Assembly (NCBI GenBank): GCA_030430565.1
Contig: JAUIKS010000033.1
Location: forward strand, 62,001-126,000
DNA length: 64,000 nucleotides
Direction of reading: 5' to 3'
Source of the DNA: Polyangia bacterium
GTDB taxonomy: Bacteria > Myxococcota_A > Polyangia > Nannocystales > Nannocystaceae
A program made the position numbers and the translations under genes. Below are positions 39,972-51,380 of this stretch, piece after piece. The notes beneath the pieces were generated by a model. The model saw nothing but the letters and a program-made list of their open reading frames with translations, had not been told where the DNA came from and searched no databases. The stretch's first letter is position 1. The number at the start of each line of letters is the position of its first letter.

Positions 39972-42593
39972 CTACTGACTCGGGACGCGCGTCGCGTCCG
40001 CGGCCGCCTCGCTCGCGCGCTGCGGCGGCGCCACCTCGGCGCCGGGCGTCGCGCCGCTCGCGGGGGTGAAGACGGGGAGCTCCGCGCGTGACGGCTCGAG
40101 GTCGACGCCGGTCACGGGGATGGCGGAGGCCGGCAGGTACGCGCTCAAGAACTCGATCCGTCGCTGCCAGCGGTCGTAGCTCAAGCGCTGCCCGCTCGTG
40201 GAGCCAGGCATGCCCTCGAGCCGCGCGAGCCGGGCGCGCGCGCGCTCGTAGTCACGCGTCCGCGTGTAGGCCTCGACGAGCGAGAGCAGCGCGGCGCGGA
40301 CGAACTCGTTGGAGGGCAGCGGGCGCTCGCCTGCCTCTGGAGACAGGCTTGATTCGAAGCGCGCGGCCGCCTCGGCGCTGGCGCGCGCGTTCAGCAGCTG
40401 GCGGCCGACGAGGTAGTCCGAGAGCGGGCCGTACTCCGGGTAGGTGGCGATCTGAACCGCCGAGTACAGGCGCGTCGTGACGTTCTCGACCCAGTTGGGG
40501 TTGCGCTCGAAGGGCAGGAAGTAGCCGACGATCGAGGGCACCAGGCGCGGGTCGCTGGCGGCGTACCACTTCAGCTGCAGCGTGCGCGTGCGCGAGGCGT
40601 TCAGCCCGGGGGTCGCGAGCGCGGCCTCGTAGGCTCGGTGCGCGGTCTCGAGGTCCCCGAGCAGCAGGCCGATGTCGCCGCGCCGCTCGTCGATCACCGA
40701 GCGCGTGGTCGCGGTCAGCTCCGAGAGCTCGCTGGCGCCGTCGAGGGTCGTCAGCGCCTGCTCGTAGCGCTGCTCGCGGGCCTGGAGGTCGGCTAGCCGC
40801 AATCGGTGTGAGGGCTGCTGCGGCTCGATGCCGCACAGCGTCCGCAGGTGCCCGAGGCCCTCGTCGATCTGCCCGCGGGCCTCGGCCACGCCCGCGTCGT
40901 GCTGCAGGTTGGCGACGTAGTGGGCGCACGGCCGGCGGAAGATCGAGCGCCGCCGAAAGCGCTCGCGCTGGGTCTCGATGTCGTGCTCGTCGATCGGGCG
41001 CGCCGCGAGGAACTCGAGCCACTCGGCCTCGAGCTGCGCGACCGGGACGCCGTAGGTCCCCATCACGTCGCCGCCGCTCGCGTAGAGGCGCGTCAGCGGC
41101 TCGGCGCCGCGGGTCTCGAGCAGCCACAGCGAGAACGAGCCCGCCGCCGTGTAGGCGCGCCGCGAGGCCTGCCCCCAGAACCCGAGGCCCATGATCGACT
41201 CGAGCGCGGGGCGCTTGCCGAGGCGTTCCAGCACCGCGGCCTGGTCGTGGAGGTCGAGGCCGTCGCGGGCGCGGGGCGCGAGCGCGGTCGCAAAGCCCTC
41301 GACCATCGCCATGTTCAAGCGAAAGCCGCGCCGGAGGTCGAGGTAGCCGGAGACGCCGAAGGTCGGGTCCCCGTACATCGCCGAGAACGCGTGGGCGAGC
41401 TCGTGCTGCAGGACCCGGTGCGGGTAGCCGAGATGATTGAGGTAGATGTGACCGCGCCACGGCGGCGCGACCTCGGTGCGCCCGGCGCCCAGCAGCTTGC
41501 GCTTGAGGCCCGAGTTCGGGAACACGAAGCTGTGGATCTTGTGGTCGGGGGCGCGCCCCAGCTGCGCGTGGAGCTCGTGCCAGGCGAACTCGTGCTCGGC
41601 CGCGATCATCTCGATGTCGCGCTGCGTCGCCGAATTGGCGGCGTAGTGGATCACGAAGTGCTCGGTCTCGCGGACCCCCATCAGCGCCTCGGACAGGCTC
41701 TCGACCGTCGCGGTGAAGCCGTGGTGGGCGGGCCGCAGCCCGAACGAGGCGGCGGCGGCGGCGGTCACGAAGGCCAGCGTCGCGACCCACGGGTGCGCGG
41801 CCACGGGGTTTTGGGCCTTGCGCGCGCGCGGCCGGCTCACGCGCTCGTCTTTGTCGTCCGGCTTCGCCTGCTCGGCGCCGGCCGCTGCGGCGATCTGCCG
41901 CGAGGCCCGGTCGGTCCACAGGTAAAACGCCGCGAGCGCGGCCGTGGCGGCCAGCGCGTTGTAGGTCCGGTACCAGAGGTAGCGCTCGTCGACGCGGACG
42001 TTCTCGTCGTAGAGCGGGCCCGAGAAGTAGCCCCAGAACGGGTCGAAGGCGAACACGACCGGCGCGTAGTAGAGCCGCCACAGCGCGAGCGCGAGGCAGG
42101 CGAAGATCGGCGTGTAGGCCAGCACGAGCTGGAGCGCGCGTCGGCGGTGGAGGACGCCGCCCCAGAGCCCGCAGACCCAGCCGAGGACCGCCGAGCACGC
42201 CGGGCCGATGAGGAAGAACATCAGCCCCCCGAGCGGATCACAATTGCGCGTGATCACCAGGGTGCCGAACATCACGCCGAGCGAGATGGCGAGCAGCCAC
42301 GCGATCTCCGAGAGCCCGATGCGCGCGGCGGCGAGCAGCACGGTGGTCCGCGGGCCTGTCCTGGAGAGCTTGTCTTTGGGGGTCGTCCGCAGCTCGCGGA
42401 TCACGTCGACGCCGACCGCAGCGCCCAGCAGGCTGAAGGGAGCCGTCAGCGCGAGGCTGTTCTCGTAGCCGAGCGTCCCGACCAGCGGGAGCGGCGCGAG
42501 CGCGAGCGTGTACAGCAGCACGATCCACTGTCGACGGATTCGCGGGTTCTTGAGCGCGCGAAGCGGGCGCGAGGAGACCGAGGCCGTGGCCAT
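39972..42593 (-). CDS. Membrane HExxH metallopeptidase with TPR-like C-terminus
   Basis: 873 residues from ATG 42593; a start at 42617 would lie inside the promoter. Seven to eight hydrophobic segments occupy residues ~30-270. The catalytic domain (~320-560) has the zinc motif in RVLQHELAHAFSAMYGD and a downstream MVEGFATALAP (third ligand Glu), the layout of Peptidase_MA-like gluzincins (PF13485). Residues ~570-800 are TPR-like helices (AHRAYEAALATPGLNAS, AAARFESSLSPEAGERP). A Pro/Ala-rich tail ends it. It is expected in the inner membrane with the protease domain outside. TATAAT ends 9 nt before the ATG, sharing the 31-nt divergent promoter with threonine synthase. Confidence 0.88.
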   Translation of the reverse strand: MATASVSSRPLRALKNPRIRRQWIVLLYTLALAPLPLVGTLGYENSLALTAPFSLLGAAVGVDVIRELRTTPKDKLSRTGPRTTVLLAAARIGLSEIAWLLAISLGVMFGTLVITRNCDPLGGLMFFLIGPACSAVLGWVCGLWGGVLHRRRALQLVLAYTPIFACLALALWRLYYAPVVFAFDPFWGYFSGPLYDENVRVDERYLWYRTYNALAATAALAAFYLWTDRASRQIAAAAGAEQAKPDDKDERVSRPRARKAQNPVAAHPWVATLAFVTAAAAASFGLRPAHHGFTATVESLSEALMGVRETEHFVIHYAANSATQRDIEMIAAEHEFAWHELHAQLGRAPDHKIHSFVFPNSGLKRKLLGAGRTEVAPPWRGHIYLNHLGYPHRVLQHELAHAFSAMYGDPTFGVSGYLDLRRGFRLNMAMVEGFATALAPRARDGLDLHDQAAVLERLGKRPALESIMGLGFWGQASRRAYTAAGSFSLWLLETRGAEPLTRLYASGGDVMGTYGVPVAQLEAEWLEFLAARPIDEHDIETQRERFRRRSIFRRPCAHYVANLQHDAGVAEARGQIDEGLGHLRTLCGIEPQQPSHRLRLADLQAREQRYEQALTTLDGASELSELTATTRSVIDERRGDIGLLLGDLETAHRAYEAALATPGLNASRTRTLQLKWYAASDPRLVPSIVGYFLPFERNPNWVENVTTRLYSAVQIATYPEYGPLSDYLVGRQLLNARASAEAAARFESSLSPEAGERPLPSNEFVRAALLSLVEAYTRTRDYERARARLARLEGMPGSTSGQRLSYDRWQRRIEFLSAYLPASAIPVTGVDLEPSRAELPVFTPASGATPGAEVAPPQRASEAAADATRVPSQ

Positions 42594-42602
42594 GCGCTGG
42601 GG

Positions 42603-42616
42603 ATTATAGCTATACA
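42603..42616. promoter_or_regulatory. Divergent, overlapping -10 boxes (ATTATAGCTATACA)
   Basis: The plus-strand TATACA (42611-42616) is 8 nt before ATG 42625. The minus-strand TATAAT (42603-42608 read in reverse) is 9 nt before ATG 42593. Only 31 nt separate the two start codons, so both mRNAs should be leaderless or nearly so. Confidence 0.6.
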
Positions 42617-42624
42617 TCCCGGCG

Positions 42625-43995
<1,371 letters not shown>

Positions 43996-44571
43996 TCACT
44001 GCGACAGGATCATGAACTCGACGCGGCGGTTGGCCCGCTCGCAGTAGTCGTAGTTGAGGCTGCAGCAGGTGATCGGCTCGTCCATCCCGGCGCCGCGCGC
44101 CTCTAGGCGCTCGGCTTGAACGCCGTGCTCGACGAGGTACCGGATCACCGCCTCGGCGCGCTGCAGCGACAGCTGAATACTCTCGTCAGGGTAGCCGGAG
44201 GAGTCGGTGTGCCCGCTGACCTCCACGCGCATCGTCGGATAGCGCAGCAGGATCTCGACCGCGCGGTCGAGCTGCCGCTTCGCCGCTCGCGACAAGGCGG
44301 CGCCGTTCGCTTCGAAGTAGACCCCGCGGATGGGGTCCGTGTAGCGCGGCACGGCCTGGGGGATTCGCGCGGGGACGGGCGCGCTCGCGATCGGCTCAGG
44401 TTCGGGCGGCGGCTCGGTCGCCTCGGGTTCCGCGGTCGCCGTCTCAACGGGCTCGACAAGCCCGGCGTCCGCGCTCCGTCCCCGGCAGCACACGAGCGTC
44501 AGGCTCAGAAACGCCAGCAGCGCGAGCTTCGAGTCACCGCTCCGCCTCTCGTCGCGCGCCCGCGTGTACAC
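43996..44571 (-). CDS. OmpA-family lipoprotein
   Basis: 191 residues from GTG 44571 (MYTRARDERRSG...). This start gives a usable lipoprotein signal, LALLAFLSLTLVCCRG; frames opening further upstream would run into the previous gene. A Glu/Pro linker precedes the OmpA C-terminal domain (~75-190): IRGVYFEANGAALSRAAKRQ, VEVSGHTDSSGYPDESIQLS, LSLQRAEAVIRYLVEHGVQ, EARGAGMDEPIT and RRVEFMIL. It binds peptidoglycan (meso-diaminopimelate) to anchor the outer membrane. It begins 5 nt after the upstream OmpA gene stops; the two are likely one operon and are similar throughout. Confidence 0.9.
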   Translation of the reverse strand: MYTRARDERRSGDSKLALLAFLSLTLVCCRGRSADAGLVEPVETATAEPEATEPPPEPEPIASAPVPARIPQAVPRYTDPIRGVYFEANGAALSRAAKRQLDRAVEILLRYPTMRVEVSGHTDSSGYPDESIQLSLQRAEAVIRYLVEHGVQAERLEARGAGMDEPITCCSLNYDYCERANRRVEFMILSQ

Positions 44572-44576
44572 AGCGA

Positions 44577-45305
44577 CTATCTCGACAGGATCGCGAATTC
44601 GATCCGGCGGCTGCGGTTGCGGTCGTCGTTCATGCACGGGCCGCCGCAGCACGGGATAGGATCCTCCTCGCCCGCGCCGCGCGACTCCAGGCGCTCGGCC
44701 GGTACCCCGCGGGCCACCAGGAATTCCACGACCGCCTCCGCGCGTCGTTGCGAGAGCTTCTTGTTGTACTCGGCGTCACCGATGGAGTCGGTGTGCGCGC
44801 TGACCTCTACGCGCACATCCGGGTAGCGCAGCAGGACTGCGGCCGCCTCGCGCAGCAAGTCATAGGATTGGAGCTTGAGCGCGGGCTTGTTGTAGTGGAA
44901 GTAGATCCCCTTAATCTCGCCCGTGAAGTTGGCCAGATCCCGAGGTATCTCGTCGGGGCAGCCGTCCGCGTCTTCGAAGCCGTTGCGGTTCTCAGGCTCC
45001 AGCTGGCAGATGTCCTCGGTGTCGAGTACGCCGTCGCCGTCGGTGTCGGCGACCAAGCAGCCCGAGGGCGGGTGCCCGCGCTCGTCTGGACAAAAGTCAT
45101 CGCGGTTCAGCACGCCGTCGCCGTCGCGATCGGGGTCCACGTACGCGACCTCCCTCGGCTCCGTCGGCTCGGGCGTTCGCGACTCGACGGAGGGGCGCGT
45201 CTCGTCCGCTGTGGGCTCGACGAGCGCCATGTCGGCGCCGCGAACGCGGCAGCCCGTGAGCGCGACGAGTAACGACGCGAACAGCACGAGCCTCGAGGGG
45301 ACCAT
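44577..45305 (-). CDS. OmpA-family lipoprotein with Asp-rich calcium-type repeats
   Basis: 242 residues from ATG 45305 (MVPSRLVLFASLLVALTGCRV). Earlier Met codons at the frame start are rejected because TATGAT on the minus strand lies 7 nt before this one. After a Thr/Glu linker come calcium-binding-type motifs (DPDRDGDGVLNRDDFCPDE, DTDGDGVLDTEDIC) as in thrombospondin type 3 repeats. An OmpA domain follows: IKGIYFHYNKPALKLQSYD, VRVEVSAHTDSIGDAEYNK, LSQRRAEAVVEFLV and RRIEFAIL. It links the outer membrane to peptidoglycan and is probably stabilised by Ca2+. It is first in an operon with the other OmpA lipoprotein. Confidence 0.92.
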   Translation of the reverse strand: MVPSRLVLFASLLVALTGCRVRGADMALVEPTADETRPSVESRTPEPTEPREVAYVDPDRDGDGVLNRDDFCPDERGHPPSGCLVADTDGDGVLDTEDICQLEPENRNGFEDADGCPDEIPRDLANFTGEIKGIYFHYNKPALKLQSYDLLREAAAVLLRYPDVRVEVSAHTDSIGDAEYNKKLSQRRAEAVVEFLVARGVPAERLESRGAGEEDPIPCCGGPCMNDDRNRSRRIEFAILSR

Positions 45306-45312
45306 AAAACCC

Positions 45313-45318
45313 ATCATA
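45313..45318 (-). promoter_or_regulatory. Candidate -10 box, leaderless OmpA lipoprotein mRNA
   Basis: TATGAT (minus strand) ends 7 nt before the ATG. Confidence 0.5.
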
Positions 45319-45356
45319 GCACTCACGCGGGCCCAAGAGACGCGCCGAGAACACCG

Positions 45357-45362
45357 TATACT
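45357..45362 (+). promoter_or_regulatory. Candidate -10 box, leaderless PEBP lipoprotein mRNA
   Basis: TATACT ends 7 nt before ATG 45370. It lies 64 nt from the divergent OmpA start. Confidence 0.5.
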
Positions 45363-45369
45363 TCACACT

Positions 45370-46188
45370 ATGACCTCCTTGAAGAACACGAGCCGAGCCC
45401 TGGCGGCCCTGCTGTGCGCGCTCGGGCTCACCCTGACCACCGCGTGTGGTGATAGCGGCGCCGGCACCGACACCGATAGCGACAGTGACCCCAGCACGAC
45501 GAGCGACGCGTCCAGCTCCGGCACCACCGCCGGCCCCGCGACGACGGGGGACGGAGACGGCGACGGTGATGGCGACGGCGACGGTGATGGAGATGGTGAT
45601 GGCGACGGTGATGGAGATGGTGATGGCGACGGCGACGGCGACGGCGACGGAGACGGAGACGGAGACGGTGACGGAGACGGCGATGGCGACGGTGACGGTG
45701 ATGGTGATGGCGACGGAGACGGAGATGGCGACTTCATGTTGTCGAGCCCGGCGTTCTCGCGCGGCGAGATGATCCCCGTCGACCACGCCTGCGACGGAGC
45801 CAACGTCTCACCCGAGCTCAACTGGTCCGGGGGACCCGCAGCCGGCAGCTACGCGATCGTGTTCACCGACAACAGCAACGGGCTGATCCACTGGGCGCTG
45901 TGGGACATCCCCGCAGACGTCATGACGCTCGCCGAGGAGATCGACAGCGGCTACGAGCCCCCGGATGTCCCCGGAGCGAAGCAGAGCCGCAACTACTTCG
46001 ATCAGCGCTTCTACGCCGGGCCGTGCCCGCCCGACGAGCACAATTACGAGTTCGTCCTCTACGCGGTCGACGAGCCCACGCTGGCGAACCTCGGCATGGC
46101 CAGTAGCACCGAGGAGATCGAGCTCGAGGTCCAGGCCCACGCGCTCGATATGGCCTCGCTCGCGGGCTTCTACATCCCGCCTCCCTGA
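45370..46188 (+). CDS. PEBP/YbhB-family lipoprotein with (Gly-Asp)31 linker
   Basis: 272 residues; the signal ends LGLTLTTACGDSG. A Ser/Thr/Asp linker is followed by 31 uninterrupted Gly-Asp pairs. The C-terminal domain (~122-272) is a YbhB/YbcL phosphatidylethanolamine-binding-like fold: LSSPAFSRGEMIPVDHACDG, NVSPELNWSGGPAAGSYAIV, HWALWDIPADVMTLAEEID and YNYEF-like YEFVLYAVDE. The conserved His/Asp/Pro of the ligand pocket (DHACDG, SPELNW, HWALWDIP) are all present. Bacterial members are often periplasmic and of unknown ligand. ATG 45370 follows TATACT by 7 nt. The linker projects the domain away from the membrane, by inference. Confidence 0.92.
   Translation: MTSLKNTSRALAALLCALGLTLTTACGDSGAGTDTDSDSDPSTTSDASSSGTTAGPATTGDGDGDGDGDGDGDGDGDGDGDGDGDGDGDGDGDGDGDGDGDGDGDGDGDGDGDGDGDGDGDFMLSSPAFSRGEMIPVDHACDGANVSPELNWSGGPAAGSYAIVFTDNSNGLIHWALWDIPADVMTLAEEIDSGYEPPDVPGAKQSRNYFDQRFYAGPCPPDEHNYEFVLYAVDEPTLANLGMASSTEEIELEVQAHALDMASLAGFYIPPP
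45547..45732 (+). repeat. (Gly-Asp)31 coding repeat
   Basis: 186 nt of GGN GAY codons. The codons are mixed (GGA, GGC, GGT; GAC, GAT), so selection appears to act on the dipeptide rather than on an exact DNA repeat. Confidence 0.95.
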
Positions 46189-46206
46189 GCGAACAAGTCC
46201 CGAGGT

Positions 46207-47148
46207 TCAGGTCGGAGGCTTCGGCCCCTCGGGAGCTCCCAGCGGGCCCTTGGGGGTCAAGGCGACCCCGCGCGGCGCGACCGGCTCGTAGGGCGCGAAC
46301 GGCCGCGCGCTCTTGCGGGTCTTGTTGAGCGCGGCGAGCTCGGTCGCGCTGAAGGCCTGCGGACCCTCTTTGGGCAGCTTCTCGCGGATGAAGCGCTCGA
46401 TGCCGAAGCGCGCTCGATCGCCGGCGTGCGCGCGATACATCGTCAGCGCGACGCCCGGGTCGCGGATCTCGAGCACCTCGGCGGGCGGCGCCTTGGCGCG
46501 GGCCGGGTCGGTGCTCACGGCTCCGCCCTCGCACTCGTCCCAGCGCGCGAACAGCATGCGGCGACGCTCCTCCTCGGCGACCGACGTCTTGATCCAGATG
46601 TCAGTCAGCTCGGCGCGCAGCGTGCCGAGACCGGCCTCCATTACGCGGACGCGCTCGCTCAGGCTGACCAGGGTGTCGGTCTGTCCCCCGCGCTTGGCCT
46701 GGGCCTTCTTCGTGAGCCAGTCTCCGAGCCCGCCGATCGGCACGACGAGCTGCGGCGTCGCGCCGGGGCGTCGCTCCCCGCCGTTGAGCGTCGGATCTTC
46801 GACAAACGCGAAGCGCGCTTCGGGATCGAGCAGCTTGACGCGCAGCTGCCCCTCGGCGTCGTAGAACTCGACGAGCCCGCGTTTGAAGATCACGGAGTCC
46901 GCGCGGGTGCTCCCTGTCACGCCCTTGGCGGCGCTCGTCGTGATCGCGCCGTCAGGCCGCGCCGTCGGCTTGAACGCGATGGTGCTCGGGTGCGGCACAA
47001 CGCCGGCCTTGGCCACAGGAGCGCCTTCATCGGCGTTCGGATCCTCCGCGGGTCCACCGCAAGCGGCCGCGAGGCACAGGGCGAGGGCGAAGGCGCCTGC
47101 GCGGTGGGAGCGAACTGATCTACACGGTCCAATAACGCCACGATCCAT
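46207..47148 (-). CDS. Lipoprotein, unknown
   Basis: 313 residues; the signal is ALALCLAAACGGPAED (lipobox AAAC). The mature protein mixes beta-rich segments (VIFKRGLVEFYDAEGQLRVK, LLDPEARFAFVEDP) with a charged helical centre (LSERVRVMEAGLGTLRAELT, EEERRRMLFARWDECEGG). It ends in a Pro-rich tail. No family is recognised. TACTGT on the minus strand (47155-47160) ends 6 nt before the ATG, and GGAG lies within that spacer, so leaderless and leadered readings are both possible. Confidence 0.75.
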   Translation of the reverse strand: MDRGVIGPCRSVRSHRAGAFALALCLAAACGGPAEDPNADEGAPVAKAGVVPHPSTIAFKPTARPDGAITTSAAKGVTGSTRADSVIFKRGLVEFYDAEGQLRVKLLDPEARFAFVEDPTLNGGERRPGATPQLVVPIGGLGDWLTKKAQAKRGGQTDTLVSLSERVRVMEAGLGTLRAELTDIWIKTSVAEEERRRMLFARWDECEGGAVSTDPARAKAPPAEVLEIRDPGVALTMYRAHAGDRARFGIERFIREKLPKEGPQAFSATELAALNKTRKSARPFAPYEPVAPRGVALTPKGPLGAPEGPKPPT

Positions 47149-47574
47149 CGCTCCACAGTACCACTAGTTCGGGCGATCCTCGCCGCGTTCGGGGCTGTTG
47201 CGCGTCCTGCGAGTGCGCGCGCGCGGGGGGTGCTCGCGCGACCCAAAGAAGTCTTTTCGGTCATACCGGCTCCGCGGCCGACCGAGGCTCTGTCACGCGC
47301 TCGGTGCAGGTCTCACGCCGTGAAGTCTCGGTGACAGGCGACCGCGCTCGGGTGTCAGCACGGTCAAGCGCGCGCGGACTTCGGCGTCTCGCGAGCGTAG
47401 GCGCCTCGTTCCAAAGAATGGCGAACAGGATAGGGATATTAAAACGAGTCGAGGCAACCGCGCGGCGGAGAATCGCGTCTGCGAGCGGCGCGCGAGGCTG
47501 CTAGACTCCGCATCGATTCGGCCTTTCTTGGCATCACACCTGGCATCCAATCTCTTTGCACCTGCGGAGAACAC
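47149..47574. other. 426-nt divergent intergenic region
   Basis: There is no coding frame of normal composition. On the plus strand TAGACT near 47502-47507 could be a -10, giving a ~60-nt leader with GGAG 5 nt before ATG 47575. The rest is unassigned. Confidence 0.5.
47155..47160 (-). promoter_or_regulatory. Candidate -10 box
   Basis: TACTGT (minus strand) ends 6 nt before the ATG. Confidence 0.4.
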
Positions 47575-48777
<1,203 letters not shown>

Positions 48778-49130
48778 GGCGGTTTTCGGTACCCAATGAC
48801 AGCGGAGGCGTCCTTGTAAGGGCGCCTCCGTTTTTTTCTCGAGAAACATCGGGGCTACGCCAACGCTTCGAAGCGTCTTTGTGTGCTCTGTCACGGGCGG
48901 CGCGATCGGGCGGATGTTGTTTATTCCGTGGATCGCCAGCTGAGGCCCCCCTATGACGATGACAACGCGGTTTGAGTGTATGGCGCGACGTTGCTCATCC
49001 ATCGGCGCGCCGCTTGAAGGATCCCGCGTTGGTTGGACATACATCCTTCGATGACGCGGCGGCAGGACCGCCAGCGCGGCCGACGTTCGAATTCGGTCGC
49101 GCGCATCCATCCATGAAGGGAATCGACACG
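48778..49130. other. 353-nt gap with a strong terminator
   Basis: It holds the terminator at 48803-48837, then about 290 nt with no clear gene. A weak upstream extension of the next ORF (from 48972) lacks a start and has non-coding composition. The promoter of the choice-of-anchor gene must be here. Confidence 0.6.
48803..48837 (+). terminator. Rho-independent terminator
   Basis: CGGAGGCGTCC pairs with GGGCGCCTCCG (one G-U) and is followed directly by seven T. It is the best terminator in the window and ends the lamin-tail lipoprotein transcript. Confidence 0.93.
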
Positions 49131-50648
49131 ATGAATTCGACTGCGTTGAGGGCCTTGGCTTGTTTCGCTACCGCGAGCGCTCTGATCATTGGCTGTGGCG
49201 ACGACGGCAACACGACCAGCGTCGAGACGGATTCGTCCGCCGACACCGACGAGACCGACGGTGACGACGACGACGATGATGACGACGACGACGACAGCAC
49301 CACCGCCGGCCCGACCGGCGGCGAGACTGACGGCGAGACGACCACCGGAGATGGCGACGGAGACGGCGACGGCGACGGTGATGGAGACGGCGACGGAGAC
49401 GGCGACGGCGACGGAGACGGCGACGGAGACGGCGACGGAGACGGCGACGGAGACGGCGACGGAGACGGCGACGGAGACGGCGACGGAGACGGCGACGGAG
49501 ACGGAGACGGCGACGGAGACGGCGACGGAGACGGCGACGGAGACGGAGACGGAGACGCCGACGCCTGCGCGGCGCCGGAGGCCTACGAGGCGTGTGACGA
49601 CTTCGGCGACCTGGGCGCCAACGGTCAGGTCCTCGGCAACACGCTCGCGGACAAGCAGATGGCGGCGCTGCGCGCCATCGGCATGAACTGCCCCGGGGCG
49701 ACCGAGGACAACGGCATCTTCGCCTATACGACCATGGACGCCGACACCATGGGCGCCGCCGACGGTCTCAACACCACCCCGGGCGGCGGTAACGCGGTCA
49801 ACAACAACACCTGGAGCATCGTCACGCAGTTCGGTGACAACGGCTACTACTCGCCGCAGCCGGGCAAGGTGCAGATCAACGACGACGACGAGAACCCGGA
49901 GTTTGAGGATGTCATGCCCTCGAACTCGTTCTTGCTGTTCAGCACCGGCCAGATCCCCTCGCCCAACGAGGACGGTCTCCTGACCGGTCTTAACGGACAG
50001 TCGGGCAACGGCGACAACAACAACTACGACGGCGACAACATGTACCCCGGCGGTATCTCGCCAGACAACGGGGGGAACCCGCCGTTCGAGAATTGTGACA
50101 ATCAGAACGACTGCTCCAACACGCTCTCGGCCCAGTGGGCGTTCAACCCGAACGCCAACGACCAGATCTGGCTCAGCTTCCACATCGTGGTCCCTGAGGC
50201 GACCGAGGGCTACGCCTACGACCTCGCGTTCTTCTCGTCCGAGTGGCCGCAGTGGCTCGAGAGCTTTAACGACCTCTTCGTCGGCTGGCAGGTCGCCGAG
50301 GAGTACACGGGCAACACCTCGTTCGTGACCGTCAACGGCCAGGCGCAGCCGCTGACCATCACCGCGCTCGACGAGTACTTCGATCCGGGGCCGGGCTTCA
50401 TGTACAACGACCCCGAGCTCGACGGCACGGGCTTCGACCAGGTGCTGGGCTCCGACGGCGCCGCGACGCAGTGGCTCACCGCCAAGGCGCCGGTCAACCC
50501 CGGCGAGGTCGTCTCGGTCACGCTGTTCCTCGCCGACATGGGCGACAACGCCTGGGCCTCCGCCGTGGCGCTCGACAACTTCCGCTGGGACTGCAAGGGC
50601 TGCGTCCCCTCGGAGGTCATGGAGTGCGGCGTCCAGGGCCCGATGTGA
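49131..50648 (+). CDS. Choice-of-anchor L family lipoprotein with (Gly-Asp)35 linker
   Basis: 505 residues from ATG 49131, with AAGGGA 9 nt upstream; ATG 49113 is an alternative. The signal ends ASALIIGCGDDG. A run of eleven Asp and 35 Gly-Asp pairs form the linker. The C-terminal ~350 residues match the choice-of-anchor L domain: YEACDDFGDLGANGQVL, ANDQIWLSFHIVVPEATEGY, AYDLAFFSSEWPQW, and the closing SVTLFLADMGDNAWASAVAL then DNFRW. Such proteins are anchored surface proteins of unknown partner. It is the longest Gly-Asp linker in the window. Strong Gly/Asp/Asn content suggests calcium binding, by inference. Confidence 0.92.
   Translation: MNSTALRALACFATASALIIGCGDDGNTTSVETDSSADTDETDGDDDDDDDDDDDSTTAGPTGGETDGETTTGDGDGDGDGDGDGDGDGDGDGDGDGDGDGDGDGDGDGDGDGDGDGDGDGDGDGDGDGDGDGDGDGDGDGDADACAAPEAYEACDDFGDLGANGQVLGNTLADKQMAALRAIGMNCPGATEDNGIFAYTTMDADTMGAADGLNTTPGGGNAVNNNTWSIVTQFGDNGYYSPQPGKVQINDDDENPEFEDVMPSNSFLLFSTGQIPSPNEDGLLTGLNGQSGNGDNNNYDGDNMYPGGISPDNGGNPPFENCDNQNDCSNTLSAQWAFNPNANDQIWLSFHIVVPEATEGYAYDLAFFSSEWPQWLESFNDLFVGWQVAEEYTGNTSFVTVNGQAQPLTITALDEYFDPGPGFMYNDPELDGTGFDQVLGSDGAATQWLTAKAPVNPGEVVSVTLFLADMGDNAWASAVALDNFRWDCKGCVPSEVMECGVQGPM
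49347..49556 (+). repeat. (Gly-Asp)35 coding repeat
   Basis: 210 nt, preceded by an Asp11 run. GGAGACGGCGAC is the commonest 12-mer, with scattered synonymous changes. Confidence 0.95.
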
Positions 50649-50671
50649 TCGGCGCCTGAGCCGCTTCAACT

Positions 50672-50728
50672 CGACGAGCCGTCGCGCAGCCGCGCGGCGG
50701 CTCGTCGCGTCTCTCTCGTGCTTTTTTT
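50672..50728 (+). terminator. 16-bp hairpin with downstream T-run
   Basis: CGACGAGCCGTCGCGC pairs with GCGCGGCGGCTCGTCG with one G-U. A CTTTTTTT tract lies 14 nt after the stem. It probably terminates the choice-of-anchor transcript, possibly less efficiently than the terminator at 48803. Confidence 0.65.
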
Positions 50729-50846
50729 ATGGGGAGGACAGCGCCGACACGCGCGCGGGCGCACGGCGCGCGCGATCTGGCGCGCGCTCCTGGAGGTACG
50801 ACGAGGGCGAGGCCCAAGATCATTATTCTGTCGACGCGCGAGCCGG

Positions 50847-50852
50847 TACAAC
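50847..50852 (+). promoter_or_regulatory. Candidate -10 box, leaderless OmpA lipoprotein mRNA
   Basis: TACAAC ends 6 nt before ATG 50859. Confidence 0.5.
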
Positions 50853-50858
50853 GTGGGC

Positions 50859-51374
50859 ATGCTTCATCGAGGAAAAGGAATCATCGCCGCTGTCGCGCTC
50901 GTGGGCTTGTTCGCGTGCAAGCCGAAGGAAGAGCCGGCGCCGCCCGAGCCGGCGCCCGAGCCCGTCGCCGCCGAGCCGGTCGCGGAGCCAGCCGCCGAGG
51001 ATCCCCCCGACGTGCACATCGAGGGCGACCACATCACGATCGACACGAAGATTCACTTCGAGCTCGACAAGGACACCATCCTCGACGACTCGAACGAGAT
51101 CCTCGACCATATCGCGCAGACCCTGGGCAACCACACCGAGATCGCGGTGCTGCACGTCGTCGGGCACACCGACGTCGCGGGCGGCCACGACCACAACCAA
51201 GACCTCTCCGAGCGGCGCGCGGCGGCGGTCGTGGCGGCGCTGCGCGAGCGCGGGGTCACGCAGACCATCGACTCGCGCGGGGTCGGCGAGACCGAGCCGG
51301 TGTGTGAAGACGACACCGACGAGTGCCACGAGAAGAACCGCCGCGTCGAGTTCATCGTCGAGATGAACCAGTAG
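50859..51374 (+). CDS. OmpA-family lipoprotein
   Basis: 171 residues from ATG 50859, chosen because it lies 6 nt after TACAAC and gives a proper signal (IIAAVALVGLFACKPKE, lipobox LFAC). After a Glu/Pro/Ala linker the OmpA domain (~65-170) shows TKIHFELDKDTILDDSNEIL, VLHVVGHTDVAGGHDHNQ, LSERRAAAVVAALRERGV, SRGVGETEPVC and NRRVEFIVEM. It anchors the outer membrane to peptidoglycan. An inserted CEDDTDEC loop could form a disulfide. It is a third OmpA lipoprotein, less similar to the pair at 43996-45305. Confidence 0.92.
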   Translation: MLHRGKGIIAAVALVGLFACKPKEEPAPPEPAPEPVAAEPVAEPAAEDPPDVHIEGDHITIDTKIHFELDKDTILDDSNEILDHIAQTLGNHTEIAVLHVVGHTDVAGGHDHNQDLSERRAAAVVAALRERGVTQTIDSRGVGETEPVCEDDTDECHEKNRRVEFIVEMNQ

Positions 51375-51380
51375 CGCGCG

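Noticed and set aside
45363..45821. Minus-strand protein with (Ser-Pro)n
   Set aside because: It is the antisense frame of the Gly-Asp repeat; no start signal and no other protein features.
49347..49556. CRISPR array or satellite DNA
   Set aside because: Units of 6-12 bp with no spacers, in frame with a lipoprotein gene and with codon-synonymous variation; it is a coding Gly-Asp linker.
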